In this document: positions 7,118-16,019 of the stretch, one piece after another
Position numbering within the stretch: the first letter of the stretch is position 1
Layout of the letters: each line of letters starts with the position of its first letter
Assembly: GCA_023150835.1 (NCBI GenBank)
Contig: JAKLKB010000119.1
Span: 1-29,484 of the forward strand
Reading direction: 5' to 3'
DNA length: 29,484 nt
DNA from: Myxococcota bacterium
GTDB lineage: Bacteria; Myxococcota_C; UBA6777
The notes under the pieces: model-generated
Told to the model about the DNA's origin: nothing
Databases searched by the model: none
Seen by the model: only the letters and a program-made list of their open reading frames with translations
Made by a program: the position numbers and the translations under genes

Positions 7118-7223
7118 CTCCCAGCCTCCAAACCAACAGATGAGTGACGCAGCGGCTGCATCGAAAAGTGGCGTGCATCCCGACCTTTTGGACTCCCAGC
7201 CTCCAAACCAACGGAGGAGTGAC
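7118..7223 (+). repeat. Two-copy 31-bp direct repeat
   Basis: CTCCCAGCCTCCAAACCAAC is present at 7118-7137 and 7193-7212, each followed by a close variant of GATGAGTGAC. The copies are 75 bases apart just after the nitroreductase stop. The gap from 7109 to 7493 has no credible gene. It contains this repeat, then the GC-rich dispersed piece at 7304-7361, then the leader of the phosphoesterase gene. Confidence 0.8.
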
Positions 7224-7303
7224 TTGTGGCCAAAAAAAGCCGCGTTCGCGAACGCCCAAGCGACAGTGCCGTTGTGTTGAAAGAGTTGTGCTCTGTTCGC
7301 CGA

Positions 7304-7361
7304 TACGGGGTCAAGGGGGCCGCGACCCCTTGCGGGGCGTGGGGTGGAACCCCACATCACC
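7304..7361 (+). repeat. GC-rich dispersed intergenic repeat, short copy
   Basis: TACGGGGTCAAGGG followed by GCCGCG and CCCTTG matches the reverse complement of 22269-22240. It is followed here by the hairpin GTGGGGT-GGA-ACCCCAC. The related site near 22.2 kb carries an analogous GGGGC-GTT-GCCCC hairpin. It is non-coding and looks like a REP/MITE-type element. Confidence 0.6.
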
Positions 7362-7493
7362 AGACCAGCGGCGTCACTTCTACCAACGGATGGGTTCGGC
7401 TCAAAATGCGAACCTGCACAGCGCAGCCTCCGTATGCGCCCCCGAGATCCGTTCCCTGCTTCTTTGTTGCTTTACTTTCGGAGGTTTCGGACC

Positions 7494-8546
7494 ATGCGCG
7501 TGCTTTTGCTGACAGACACCCACAACGAGTTGGCGATCATCAACGAACTCGCTTTTAGCGAGCGCATTGATGCTTGCATCCACTGCGGAGACTTCGGCTT
7601 TTACGACGGTGAAAGCCCTGATCGCCTCACCCAACGCGAGCTCCAACTTCGTATTCGACACTCCGATCTTCCCCGAGATCTACGTAAGAGATCGTATGAG
7701 ATGGGGCGAGAACAAGCCCTCGAAGTGATCCGCACCCACAAGATGCTCGAAGGCTTTGTTCCGTATCTTTCGGGGCAATCGCGATTTTCGGTGCCTGTTT
7801 ATGCAGTATGGGGGAACCATGACGATCATCAAGTCATACGAAAACTGATCAACGGCACCTATCAAGTCCCCAATCTCCATCTTTTGCATGAAAACAATGC
7901 TCCTTTTTTAGGAAATACCCGGATCGCTCTTTTGGGAGTCGGTGGTAATTTTTATCTTGAAGGAGACAAGCTGTTTGCATCGGAATACACGGGACACGGC
8001 GGAACGATTAGAGCTTCTTGGTTACAATACGCCCGATTGATCGAGCAATTCAAGCATCTTCAACAAACGCAATCTCCGCGTGCAACGATCTTTGTGAGCC
8101 ATGTTTCGCCCGCGAAAAGCGAAGCGCGTTTGATCGAGCGAATTTGTCTTGTGTTGGGGATCGATCTTTCGGTGAGCGGACACATGGATCCCCCGATCTG
8201 CCATGCCTACAGCCTGTTTGCGATCTGCGAGCCGCAAGAAGTCGTGGGTCGTTCACAAGCCGCTTTTGAGACGTTGTGTCGACGGTGGGAGCAAGAGCGC
8301 GAGACGAGTGGGCTGAGCGCAAAAGAACAGGCATGGATCGAGGATTCGCTCCGTGCGCTCGATATCCCCGATATGGCCGAACCCGAGAGAGGAAAGCGCG
8401 CACCTGTAGGTTCGTTCGAAGATCACTACTACAAAACGCAATTTATCAATCTGGCGGACACGCCCGAAGGGTGGGCGATCTTGGAAGTTGAAGCAGAGGC
8501 TCTTACGCTGCACACCCGATCGCGCTTTCCGCTGCGCTCGGTATAG
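7494..8546 (+). CDS. Calcineurin-like metallophosphoesterase
   Basis: The 350-residue protein carries the full di-metal phosphoesterase signature: DTHN at residues 8-11, CGDFGFYDG near 31, WGNHDD near 104, SHVSP near 201 and SGHMDPP near 227. These supply the Asp, His and Asn ligands for two metal ions. A long insertion between the second and third motifs and a C-terminal helical extension, with AWIEDSLRALD, distinguish it from minimal YfcE-type enzymes. ATG 7494 is chosen because GGAGG lies nine bases upstream; the frame is open further 5' but that part is non-coding in character. There is no signal peptide, so it is probably cytosolic. It is monocistronic, and the substrate (phosphodiester, nucleotide or protein) is unknown. 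Confidence 0.9.
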   Translation: MRVLLLTDTHNELAIINELAFSERIDACIHCGDFGFYDGESPDRLTQRELQLRIRHSDLPRDLRKRSYEMGREQALEVIRTHKMLEGFVPYLSGQSRFSVPVYAVWGNHDDHQVIRKLINGTYQVPNLHLLHENNAPFLGNTRIALLGVGGNFYLEGDKLFASEYTGHGGTIRASWLQYARLIEQFKHLQQTQSPRATIFVSHVSPAKSEARLIERICLVLGIDLSVSGHMDPPICHAYSLFAICEPQEVVGRSQAAFETLCRRWEQERETSGLSAKEQAWIEDSLRALDIPDMAEPERGKRAPVGSFEDHYYKTQFINLADTPEGWAILEVEAEALTLHTRSRFPLRSV

Positions 8547-8657
8547 CGCCAAGCCACGCAGAAAAGGCAAGATTCGCGCTCTTCTTACCCCTCATACGAT
8601 ATGGGAGAGAAGTGTGATCGAAAGGTAAGCGCGATTCGTTGCAGACGCCCTGAGATC

Positions 8658-8679
8658 GGGCAGCCACAGGGGGCTGCCC
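8658..8679. repeat. GC-rich hairpin
   Basis: GGGCAGCC (8658-8665) pairs with GGCTGCCC (8672-8679) around a six-base loop. No T-run follows, so it is more like a REP-type hairpin than an intrinsic terminator. It lies in the 335-base gap 8547-8881 between two convergent genes, which otherwise holds only the palindromic repeat pair and no gene. Confidence 0.6.
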
Positions 8680-8796
8680 CTACATATTGCGATCACACCA
8701 TGGGCGGATCTCGTATCACCCCTCTGGTTTCCTCTCACCTTGCGACGCTCGCAAGGCCTCATGGCAAGGCGAGAGGATGTCCGAAGGACAGGGGTG

Positions 8797-8885
8797 AGCG
8801 TCACACGATATCGTGTCGCCTACTCATTCCTTGCCCGCTTTGCTTTGCAGAAGCAGTAAGCGTCACACGATACCGTGTCGCCTAC
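8797..8885. repeat. Paired 27-bp direct repeats each containing a palindrome
   Basis: AGCGTCACACGATA followed by TCGTGTCGCCTAC occurs at 8797-8823 and, with one T-to-C change, at 8859-8885, 62 bases apart. The core ACACGATATCGTGT at 8803-8816 is a perfect 14-bp palindrome, and the second copy has one mismatch. The second copy overlaps the stop codon of the dehydrogenase gene. It could be a protein-binding site or part of a repeat family. Confidence 0.8.
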
Positions 8886-10249
8886 CCCACCCAAACGCTT
8901 TTGACGTTCACAAAGGCCAAGATGCCTTCGCGACCGAGTTCGCGGCCAAAGCCCGAAGCTTTCGTTCCTCCGAAAGGTAGGCGAGGATCGGACTTGACCA
9001 TCCCATTGAAAAACACATTTCCAGCGTTTAAGCGACCGACCAGTCGACGTATTCGCGAGGTGTCTTGTGTCCACAGACTCGCTCCTAGCCCGTAGGGTGT
9101 CGCGTTGGCGAGATATAGCATTTCTTCTTCATTTTCGAACGAATAAAGAGTGATCACAGGTCCAAAAAGTTCTTCTTGTGAAGCGGGGTGGTGTGGGTCC
9201 ACTCCGCGCAAGATCATGGGCGGGAAAAAGAACCCATGAGGCTTGGGGATGTCTCCTTCAAACAGCACCGATGCTCCGGCCTCTTTGAGCGCTTGTACTT
9301 GCGTCGCCAAGGAATCGCGTAGATCAGCCCGAGCCAACGGCCCGATCTGGGTTGTCGGCTCACAAGCATTTCCCACACGCAGCGCAGCCATGCCTTCGCG
9401 CAAAGCATCGATCCATTGGGCCTCGATAGAGCGGTGGATCAAGAAGCGCTTGGCCGCGATGCAGCTTTGGCCGTTGTTGAGGCAGCGCGACCGCACGCCG
9501 TGTTGTGCGGCCCGCGCAAGATCAGCATCTGGGAACACCACAAACGGGTCACTGCCGCCGAGTTCCATCACCATCGGTTTGAGAGCTTCTCCGCCCACGC
9601 GGGCCACAGCTTTTCCTGCGCGAGTGCTGCCTGTCAACGTCACAGCCGCGACACGAGGATCGGCGATCACTTCGGCGGCTTGCGCGTTGCTCAGGCGCAA
9701 TTGTTGGAATACTCCCTCGGGAAACCCTGCGTCTTGTAGGAGAGAAACGATCTGCTCCGCAAGATAGGGCGTGTTGGGAGCGTGCTTGAGCAGCCCGACG
9801 TTTCCCGCCATCAAGGTGGGAGCCGCAAACCGAAAGACCTGCCAAAATGGGAAGTTCCACGGCATAATCGCCAACACCACACCGAGCGGCTCGTACAACA
9901 CAAACGCCTCGGAACCATCGGAAAGATGGGGGACTTCGCGCAGCATCTCTTCGGCTTCTTCTGCATAATAACGACAAACCCACGCGCATTTCTTGGCTTC
10001 GGCGACGCCCTCCGCAAGCGGCTTTCCCATCTCCAACGCCATCTCATAAGCATACGTCTCTGCGCGCTCTTCGAGCAACGCCGCACACCGAAGCATCGGC
10101 GCTGCACGTTGCGCAAAGGAAGCTGCGCGCCACGCAGAAAAAGCCGCATCTCCCCGCGCCAAGGCTTGTTCGATCTCTGTTTGGCTTGCCAAGGCGTAAG
10201 AACGTAAAAGTTCTCCTGTGTTCGGGTTTCGACGTTCGTATCGCACCAT
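8882..10249 (-). CDS. NAD(P)-dependent succinate-semialdehyde-type aldehyde dehydrogenase
   Basis: The 455-residue length and motifs place it in the aldehyde dehydrogenase superfamily, closest in style to Sad/YneI-type succinate-semialdehyde dehydrogenases. IMPWNFPFWQV and LLKHAPNTP belong to the cofactor-binding domain. TLTGSTRAGKAV forms the dinucleotide loop. VMELGGSDPFVV supplies the general-base Glu, and NNGQSCIAAKRF the catalytic Cys. EELFGPVITLYSF and LPFGGTKASGFGRELG complete the C-terminal signature. It oxidises an aldehyde to the acid; succinate semialdehyde is the likely but not proven substrate, linking GABA breakdown to the TCA cycle. ATG 10249 follows an AGGAG only three bases away, so the adjacent GTG at 10246 may be used instead. 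It is divergent from the MoxR operon and shows no partner gene such as a transaminase. Confidence 0.88.
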   Translation of the reverse strand: MVRYERRNPNTGELLRSYALASQTEIEQALARGDAAFSAWRAASFAQRAAPMLRCAALLEERAETYAYEMALEMGKPLAEGVAEAKKCAWVCRYYAEEAEEMLREVPHLSDGSEAFVLYEPLGVVLAIMPWNFPFWQVFRFAAPTLMAGNVGLLKHAPNTPYLAEQIVSLLQDAGFPEGVFQQLRLSNAQAAEVIADPRVAAVTLTGSTRAGKAVARVGGEALKPMVMELGGSDPFVVFPDADLARAAQHGVRSRCLNNGQSCIAAKRFLIHRSIEAQWIDALREGMAALRVGNACEPTTQIGPLARADLRDSLATQVQALKEAGASVLFEGDIPKPHGFFFPPMILRGVDPHHPASQEELFGPVITLYSFENEEEMLYLANATPYGLGASLWTQDTSRIRRLVGRLNAGNVFFNGMVKSDPRLPFGGTKASGFGRELGREGILAFVNVKSVWVG

Positions 10250-10413
10250 CTGCTCCTGCTCTGTTTTGACCGCTGCTTACAACGCCTCTCACGCACAGGA
10301 CGCTCGCAGCCGGTTGATGTTTTGGGCCGCTTGATGAAAGAATCAAGCCGTGTAAAGCGCAAGACGCCAACCCCGATCTTCGGTTGAACCCCACAGCATG
10401 GAGCCGATCACAA

Positions 10414-11379
10414 GTGACCCAACCAACGCACACACAGCCCACCCCGACAGACCCCCAAACGGCCCTGCGTGATATCCTCGCCTCGATCCGCCGTGTCGTC
10501 CTCACCCAAGGCGAAGGCGTCGAGCTGACCGTCCTTGGCATCCTCAGCGGAGGACACGTCTTGCTCGAAGATGTCCCCGGGGTCGGCAAAACCACACTGG
10601 CCAAAACCCTCGCCAAGTCCCTCCATCTCGACTTTGCCCGCGTTCAATTTACCCCCGATCTCCTTCCTTCCGATATCCTCGGCTCCACGATCCTCAATCC
10701 CAAAGACAGCACCTTTCATTTCCACCAAGGCCCTGTCTTCCATCACCTCCTGCTTGCCGACGAGATCAACCGCGCCTCGCCGCGTACACAATCCGCTCTT
10801 CTTGAGGCCATGAACGAACGACAAGTGACGATCGACGGCACAACGCACCCCCTCCCCTCGCCGTTTTTCGTGATCGCCACCCAAAACCCCGTCGATCACC
10901 AAGGCACTTATCCCCTTCCCGAAGCGCAACTTGACCGATTCATCGTGCGGATCAGCCTCGGCTACCCAAGCAAAGAAGACGAGATCAAGATGCTCTTTGA
11001 TCGCCAAACCACCGATCCGCTCGATCATATCCAGCCTGTGATGGGCCTCGACACCTTGCGCGCTCTCCAACAACAAGTCCGAGATATCCGAGTGGAACGC
11101 GATGTGGCTCTTTACCTTCATGCCATCGTCGAGGCCACACGGCAACATACAGAACTGGCCCTCGGAGCCAGTCCACGCGCCACCCTCTCCTTTTTTCGCG
11201 CCATCCAAGCCCGCGCTTTCTTACAAGATCGCTCCTACGCCAGTCCCGATGATATCCAAGCGCTCACGATCCCCGTACTCGCTCACCGCATCCGCCTCTC
11301 CAACCAAGCCCGCTATGGCGGCAAAACCACCGCACACGTCCTGCAATCGATCCTCGCAACACAAAAGGTTCCCACATGA
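10414..11379 (+). CDS. MoxR-family AAA+ ATPase
   Basis: This chaperone-like ATPase of the MoxR class is about 321 residues long. Walker A is EDVPGVGKTTLAK near 52-64. The family-specific RVQFTPDLLPSDILG follows, then Walker B LLLADEINRA near 110-120 and the sensor and Arg-finger region ATQNPVDHQGTYPLPEAQLD. The C-terminal lid includes GASPRATLSF. GTG 10414 is preferred over TTG 10384 because GGAG lies ten bases upstream. Its stop overlaps the start of the DUF58 gene (ATGA), indicating coupling. MoxR proteins commonly work with DUF58 or VWA partners to assemble or activate membrane or periplasmic complexes, and the downstream order here is the classic MoxR-DUF58-transglutaminase one. The client is not known. 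Confidence 0.93.
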   Translation: MTQPTHTQPTPTDPQTALRDILASIRRVVLTQGEGVELTVLGILSGGHVLLEDVPGVGKTTLAKTLAKSLHLDFARVQFTPDLLPSDILGSTILNPKDSTFHFHQGPVFHHLLLADEINRASPRTQSALLEAMNERQVTIDGTTHPLPSPFFVIATQNPVDHQGTYPLPEAQLDRFIVRISLGYPSKEDEIKMLFDRQTTDPLDHIQPVMGLDTLRALQQQVRDIRVERDVALYLHAIVEATRQHTELALGASPRATLSFFRAIQARAFLQDRSYASPDDIQALTIPVLAHRIRLSNQARYGGKTTAHVLQSILATQKVPT

Positions 11380-12653
11380 ATCTTTCAAAACTCAACTACA
11401 TCCTTATTCCTAAAAAACCCGAAGAGCTTGAGCGGATTCGGCGTGCTTGGTATGCGAGATATGCTTATGCGTTGGTCTACTTCTTTTTTATGTTTTCGAC
11501 CGAAGGCCAATGGCTGTTGATCGGATGGGTGATGTTGTCCGCGTTGAGTATCAACGTCGAGTTCACCCAATACTACGTGATGTGGAGTGTTGTCACGGGG
11601 CTGCTTTTTGCGTCGTTGCTGTTGCGTCGGGGGCTGATCTTGCATGGGGTACAGCTTCGCTTTACAGGGCCGCAGCGTGCGACTGTCGGCGAAGAAGTCC
11701 ATCTGCTCGTCGAGATCCACAACCACAGCGAACAGCCTCATCAAGCCCTACGGATCGAACGCCCGTTTCTGCCGTGGGATGGGCGTTATCTCAATCCACG
11801 TCCGTTTGTGGAACATCTCGCACCCGACCAAAGTCAGATCTGCCCGATCAAAGCGCGTTTTGTTGCACGAGGCGAACACATCCTCGGAACAGCGAGCGTT
11901 CGCGCTCTCACGCCGCTGGGGTTTGGTCTGGGTCCGCCCGTCTACAGCGAGCCGTTGCGTTTTTTGGTGATCCCGCGTATCGCGCACGTCACCAACGTCC
12001 ATGTCGATACGGTGATGCGCTACCAACCCGGCGGGGTCGCGCTGGCCTCGATTACAGGAGAGTCGCGGGAGATTATCGGAGTTCGACCGTATCGCCCCGG
12101 GGATCTCGTCCGAGATCTTCATGCAAAAACATGGGCGCGCATCGGGATTCCTGTCGTACGAGAGTACCAGCAAGAGTATTTTACACGCATCGGGATCGTG
12201 ATCGATACCGACGGTGGGGAAGCCGATGATCCGATCTTTGAGGCGATGCTCTCGCTGGCTGCGGGGATTACGGCCCAACTTAGCCGAGGAGAAGTGCTTT
12301 TGGATATCCTCGTGATCGGCGACGACATCCACCAACTCACTCTCGGGCGAAGTCTAGGCTTTCTCGAACAAGCCCTCGATCTGCTTGCGTGTGTCGTCCC
12401 CAAACAAGGCTTCCAAGCCCAAACTCTCCAAGCCCAACTGATGGGGCACCTCGATCGCCTGTCTTGTATGCTGTTTCTCTCGCTACGATGGGATCCATCG
12501 CGTCAACACTTTACCGACTGGATCGAGCAACAAGGCACACGCTGTCGCAAGATCCTCGTGGCGGGAGAGACGCCTCTCCTTGATGCGCAAGCCGCCGGCG
12601 CAACGCTTGTTCAAGCCAAGGATATCCAGCAAAATCGGGAGATCGCTGTATGA
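11376..12653 (+). CDS. DUF58 domain membrane protein
   Basis: The 425-residue protein has two adjacent hydrophobic segments near the N-terminus (about 27-45 and 48-80), then a soluble beta-rich region, then the DUF58 signature GVRPYRPGDLVRDLHAKTWAR around residues 235-255. The usual form of this motif has His-Trp-Lys; here the sequence reads LHAKTWAR, so the Trp is displaced. The segment IGIVIDTDGGEADD resembles the start of the VWA-like fold often found in these proteins, with an incomplete metal site. It overlaps both neighbours by ATGA junctions, so MoxR, DUF58 and transglutaminase are probably made in fixed proportion. It is likely an inner-membrane partner of the ATPase. Confidence 0.9.
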   Translation: MNLSKLNYILIPKKPEELERIRRAWYARYAYALVYFFFMFSTEGQWLLIGWVMLSALSINVEFTQYYVMWSVVTGLLFASLLLRRGLILHGVQLRFTGPQRATVGEEVHLLVEIHNHSEQPHQALRIERPFLPWDGRYLNPRPFVEHLAPDQSQICPIKARFVARGEHILGTASVRALTPLGFGLGPPVYSEPLRFLVIPRIAHVTNVHVDTVMRYQPGGVALASITGESREIIGVRPYRPGDLVRDLHAKTWARIGIPVVREYQQEYFTRIGIVIDTDGGEADDPIFEAMLSLAAGITAQLSRGEVLLDILVIGDDIHQLTLGRSLGFLEQALDLLACVVPKQGFQAQTLQAQLMGHLDRLSCMLFLSLRWDPSRQHFTDWIEQQGTRCRKILVAGETPLLDAQAAGATLVQAKDIQQNREIAV

Positions 12654-14551
12654 GAACGAGTCTCTGGCCGCTTCGTGCGTCCATTGCCATCGCGATCCTG
12701 CTGTATGCGTTGACCTTTCGGCAATGGACGGCGACTTACGCCCTGCTGGCCTTGCTTGGACTCACGCTGCTGCCTTTTCGCCTTGAGATCGACCGTATCG
12801 GTGAGATCATCCTTGGTCTTGTCGGACTGGTTGCGGCATATATCCTGACTGTAAGCATCGGCCCTGCCCCCAAGCATCCGATCTCCGAAGGTTTTGCGTT
12901 GGTTCGTGCGTTTGCTTGTTTTTGGTCGCTTGCGTATGCCTGTTTGCGGGTACGCTTTCATGACCCCTTTGGCGGTCATGCAAGCACCTTGTTTCTTCCG
13001 CTGTTTGTGGTGACGGCCTGCGGTGGCGATCACATTGGATATCTCTATCATGCCCTTGTGACGGTCTTTAGCCTTGTGTCCCTTCTGGCCTTGGCTGCAC
13101 TTGATCCCTCTCGTCCTGCTCTCCCCAAGACCACTTCGCGGCGCAAGCTGCTCCTTGTGGTCGCTTTTTTGACAGCAACGCTGGTCGCTACGGGCTTGAC
13201 GCTCGCCATCCCCCCTGTACACCAGTGGATCACCCAGCGCGTAAGCGATTCTTTCCTCAACCGCGCACAAACCGGCTTTAGTATGTACTTTCGTGTTGGC
13301 TCTCTCTCGAATATGCTACAGTCTGAGCGCGCTGTCTTACGCGTACATGGGCGTTTCTCAGACACACTTCGATTGCGTGGCATCGTCTACAACCGCTACT
13401 TTAACAAGCATTGGAGTACGTCGCGCACCCGTTCTCCCAAAGTCTATCGCCTGCCGACTCGGCCCCTCGCGTCTTCTCTCACCGTCGAGCGGATCGCAGG
13501 CGAACGCTATCGCTACTTTGCCCCGCTCGATATCGACCATCTCTCTACACCGAGCGGCCATGTCGATATGGACGAGATGGGCCTCTTGCGCCCGCTCCAA
13601 AAAGAAATGCCCGAACGCCTAAGCTTTCAACTCACCAAGCAACGCAGCCCTGCCCTTGCACCGCCTGTCAAAGCCGATCTGCGCCTCTTCGGGGGTATAG
13701 AAAAGCGCCTACAGCCGCTGGCCTTGGCATGGACGAAAGCACAGTCCAGCTCTCTCGCCAAGATCCAAGCCCTTGTCCACAAGCTTCAATCCGAATACCG
13801 CTATTCTTTGTCCTTCGAGCGTCCACCGCACCTCGAACCGATCATCGACTTCCTCGAATACAACAAACAAGGACATTGCGAATACTTTGCATCGGCCTTG
13901 GCGCTACTCGCCCGAAGCATCGGCCTCCCTGCCCGTGTCATTGGTGGTTATCTTGTGTACGAATACAACGCCTTGGGCGGTTATTATATCGTACGCGAAA
14001 AAAACGCCCATGCTTGGGCTGAGATCTGGCTCCCGAACAAGGGCTGGCAAACCTTTGATGCGACTCCTGCTTCGGGGCTACGCTCCCACAACCGCGATCG
14101 CTCGACGTTATTTGGCGGCACCATCGACCTCCTGCGTGTTTGGCTCGACAAGGCCCAAGAATGGCTGCTCAGCCTCACCCTCACCCAAGTCCTCACGCTG
14201 ATCTTTTCCTTCATCGCCCTCTGGATCGCGATCCGCGTACTGCGTCGATTTCGCCAAAAAGCCCGATCACCAGGCGAATCAGGCCCACATTACCGCGATC
14301 CGCTCGCCACCTACCAAGATCTCCTCCGCACACTCCATCCCACCCTACCCAAACAAGAACACGAAACCATCGAACATTACGCACGCCGTCTGCGCCGCGA
14401 TGAATATCCCCCCCATGTCCATCAGGCCGCACAACTGCTTCTTGATTACGCAGCATTGCGCTACGGCACCCTTGGCAGCGAAGAAGAACTTCAACAGCGC
14501 ATCCAACAATGGCTCCAAGAACAACACATCTCTGCGCATGCTCCGCCCTAA
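12650..14551 (+). CDS. Membrane transglutaminase-like protein (DUF3488/DUF4129 type)
   Basis: The 633-residue product begins with several hydrophobic spans (about residues 5-130 and 165-190), continues with a periplasmic-type region, and has a transglutaminase core. KQGHCEYFASALALLARS gives the catalytic Cys near 410, VREKNAHAWAEIW the His near 453, and GWQTFDATPASG the Asp near 469. Another membrane span (VLTLIFSFIALWIAIRV) follows near 525, then a cytosolic DUF4129-like tail with YEDL/HYARRLR-type helices. This matches the TgpA-like architecture. The active site would face the periplasm and act as a thiol protease or acyl transferase on an unknown substrate. The start ATG overlaps the DUF58 stop. 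Confidence 0.92.
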   Translation: MRTSLWPLRASIAIAILLYALTFRQWTATYALLALLGLTLLPFRLEIDRIGEIILGLVGLVAAYILTVSIGPAPKHPISEGFALVRAFACFWSLAYACLRVRFHDPFGGHASTLFLPLFVVTACGGDHIGYLYHALVTVFSLVSLLALAALDPSRPALPKTTSRRKLLLVVAFLTATLVATGLTLAIPPVHQWITQRVSDSFLNRAQTGFSMYFRVGSLSNMLQSERAVLRVHGRFSDTLRLRGIVYNRYFNKHWSTSRTRSPKVYRLPTRPLASSLTVERIAGERYRYFAPLDIDHLSTPSGHVDMDEMGLLRPLQKEMPERLSFQLTKQRSPALAPPVKADLRLFGGIEKRLQPLALAWTKAQSSSLAKIQALVHKLQSEYRYSLSFERPPHLEPIIDFLEYNKQGHCEYFASALALLARSIGLPARVIGGYLVYEYNALGGYYIVREKNAHAWAEIWLPNKGWQTFDATPASGLRSHNRDRSTLFGGTIDLLRVWLDKAQEWLLSLTLTQVLTLIFSFIALWIAIRVLRRFRQKARSPGESGPHYRDPLATYQDLLRTLHPTLPKQEHETIEHYARRLRRDEYPPHVHQAAQLLLDYAALRYGTLGSEEELQQRIQQWLQEQHISAHAPP

Positions 14552-14601
14552 ACTGCAATCCCCCAAAAAGCCCACTCACATACGCCAAAGGAAGCCCAAA
14601 G

Positions 14602-15291
14602 ATGTCTCAGAAACCACACAACCATCCCCCCCGTCCTACAGGGCCTTTCGTCGAACAATCTCCCCAAAGCCACGACGATCCCCATCACGCCCCCCTCGAA
14701 CAAACCGTCGAGCTGCAAATCGATGCAAATCACCCACTCCACGCACGCCGAAAAGCCCACCAGTCGCCCGCCGCACCAACAGACCAAGAAACCACCGTGT
14801 TACTCTCCCGCCCCAACCTCTCCTCTCCTTCGAGTGAAGCCCTTCCTGCGGCCTCTTCAAGCGTCTCCCCTCTTCCCAAAGCCACCCCCGACGATACCAA
14901 GCCCCATCCCCTGCCCCACCGCGTCCAACCCCCTCGCCACGCTTCGCCTTCCTCTGACGCCCTCCCTGCCGCTGCTTCGATATCTTCTGCGCCCACACCC
15001 ATCCCTCCGTCCGCCACTTCCGCTGCACCTTCGTCCCCGCTCGCCTCTCCATCTTCGTCAAAAAAGCAAAGCCTCTCGTCTTTTTTTACCAGAAAAGATG
15101 GACCGATGGAGATGTATTTATTGCTTGGCGGTGTCGGTCTTCTTTTTTTTCTGGTGTTTGTGTGGGCATTTTTTATTTTGGTTTCGATGCGTTCCTCTTC
15201 CCCCCAAAAACCGACCGATCCGCGACCCACCCCCGCGCAGCAAACACAGCCCGCCAAGATCTCACCTGCCAAAACCTCGCCCTCTAAGTGA
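14602..15291 (+). CDS. Proline-rich single-span membrane protein
   Basis: No family is recognised. About 165 residues of low-complexity Pro/Ser/Ala sequence precede one strong transmembrane helix (MYLLLGGVGLLFFLVFVWAF, from about residue 170) and a short Pro/Lys-rich tail. The ATG at 14602 has AAGGAAG about eight bases upstream; the frame is open upstream but only as a shadow of the transglutaminase end. It starts 50 bases after that gene and ends 74 bases before the GrpE-like gene, so it belongs to the same operon. Disordered Pro-rich arms often bridge partners or span the periplasm. Topology is unclear, but the strongly basic SSKKQS/RKDG segment just before the helix suggests a cytosolic N-terminus. 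Confidence 0.7.
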   Translation: MSQKPHNHPPRPTGPFVEQSPQSHDDPHHAPLEQTVELQIDANHPLHARRKAHQSPAAPTDQETTVLLSRPNLSSPSSEALPAASSSVSPLPKATPDDTKPHPLPHRVQPPRHASPSSDALPAAASISSAPTPIPPSATSAAPSSPLASPSSSKKQSLSSFFTRKDGPMEMYLLLGGVGLLFFLVFVWAFFILVSMRSSSPQKPTDPRPTPAQQTQPAKISPAKTSPSK

Positions 15292-15365
15292 CTTCTTCTC
15301 CAAAGACTCGGTGCATACGCACGGAACGAATCACCCCCGACAAAAAGAGCGATGGAGACGACAAG

Positions 15366-16019
15366 ATGATCGATATGCTTCCTTACTTGCCTTGGCTGTT
15401 CTCGTTACTTTCGTTTGGTTTTGCAATAGGCATCGGATGGTTTCAAGGCCGTAAGTATCGGCGCATGGAGCGTCAGCATCAAGAAGTCTTGCTCGCGCAG
15501 AAGCAACAGCATGAGGCACAACTTGACGCATTCCGACGACAGCATACCGAAACACTGCTTGCGCAACAAGACGAACACCAAGCCATCTTGCGACGCCGAG
15601 AACGCGAGGCGGAAAAGCAGCGCGAACGAGCCGTGATTCCGCTACTTTTGGCCTTGCTCCCCGCACTTGATGCACTCGAACAAGCCCAACGAAGCACACA
15701 CCAGCCCGACACATCACTGCACGATCTCGCCCAAGGAATCGAGATCTTGCAGCACACCTTCCTCCAAGCCCTCGCCCAGCAAGAGATCCACCCGATCCAG
15801 CCAACGAGCGGAGCCCTCTTCGATCCCGAAGAACATGAATCCATCGGGCTGATCGACGCTCCCAACCTACCGCTCAACAGCGTCGCACAGACCTTGCGCA
15901 CAGGGTGGCGGCTGCGCGATACGCTGCTGCGACCTGCGACCGTTCAAACCACCCCGCCCGCTGCTTCTTTCGTCCCTGCCGAACCTTCCTCAACAGCACA
16001 AGGAGATACACCAAACTAA
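15366..16019 (+). CDS. Membrane-anchored GrpE-like protein
   Basis: The 217-residue protein begins with one transmembrane helix (LPYLPWLFSLLSFGFAIGIG, about 5-26). A long Gln/Glu/Arg-rich coiled coil (about 30-85) follows, then a region matching the GrpE core: VIPLLLALLPALDALEQAQ, LAQGIEILQHTFLQAL, and GALFDPEEHESIGLI with TLRTGWRLRDTLLRPATV. The last part corresponds to the GrpE beta-domain that opens the Hsp70 nucleotide site. Canonical GrpE is soluble, so membrane anchoring is unusual. ATG 15366 is favoured over GTG 15288 because GGAG lies eight bases upstream. It closes the MoxR operon, suggesting recruitment of a DnaK-type chaperone to a membrane process. No DnaK or DnaJ gene is in the window. 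Its stop codon overlaps that of the convergent TPR gene by three bases. Confidence 0.8.
   Translation: MIDMLPYLPWLFSLLSFGFAIGIGWFQGRKYRRMERQHQEVLLAQKQQHEAQLDAFRRQHTETLLAQQDEHQAILRRREREAEKQRERAVIPLLLALLPALDALEQAQRSTHQPDTSLHDLAQGIEILQHTFLQALAQQEIHPIQPTSGALFDPEEHESIGLIDAPNLPLNSVAQTLRTGWRLRDTLLRPATVQTTPPAASFVPAEPSSTAQGDTPN

Noticed and set aside
7118-7223. CRISPR-like array
   Set aside because: Only two copies 75 bases apart, no further units and no cas genes.
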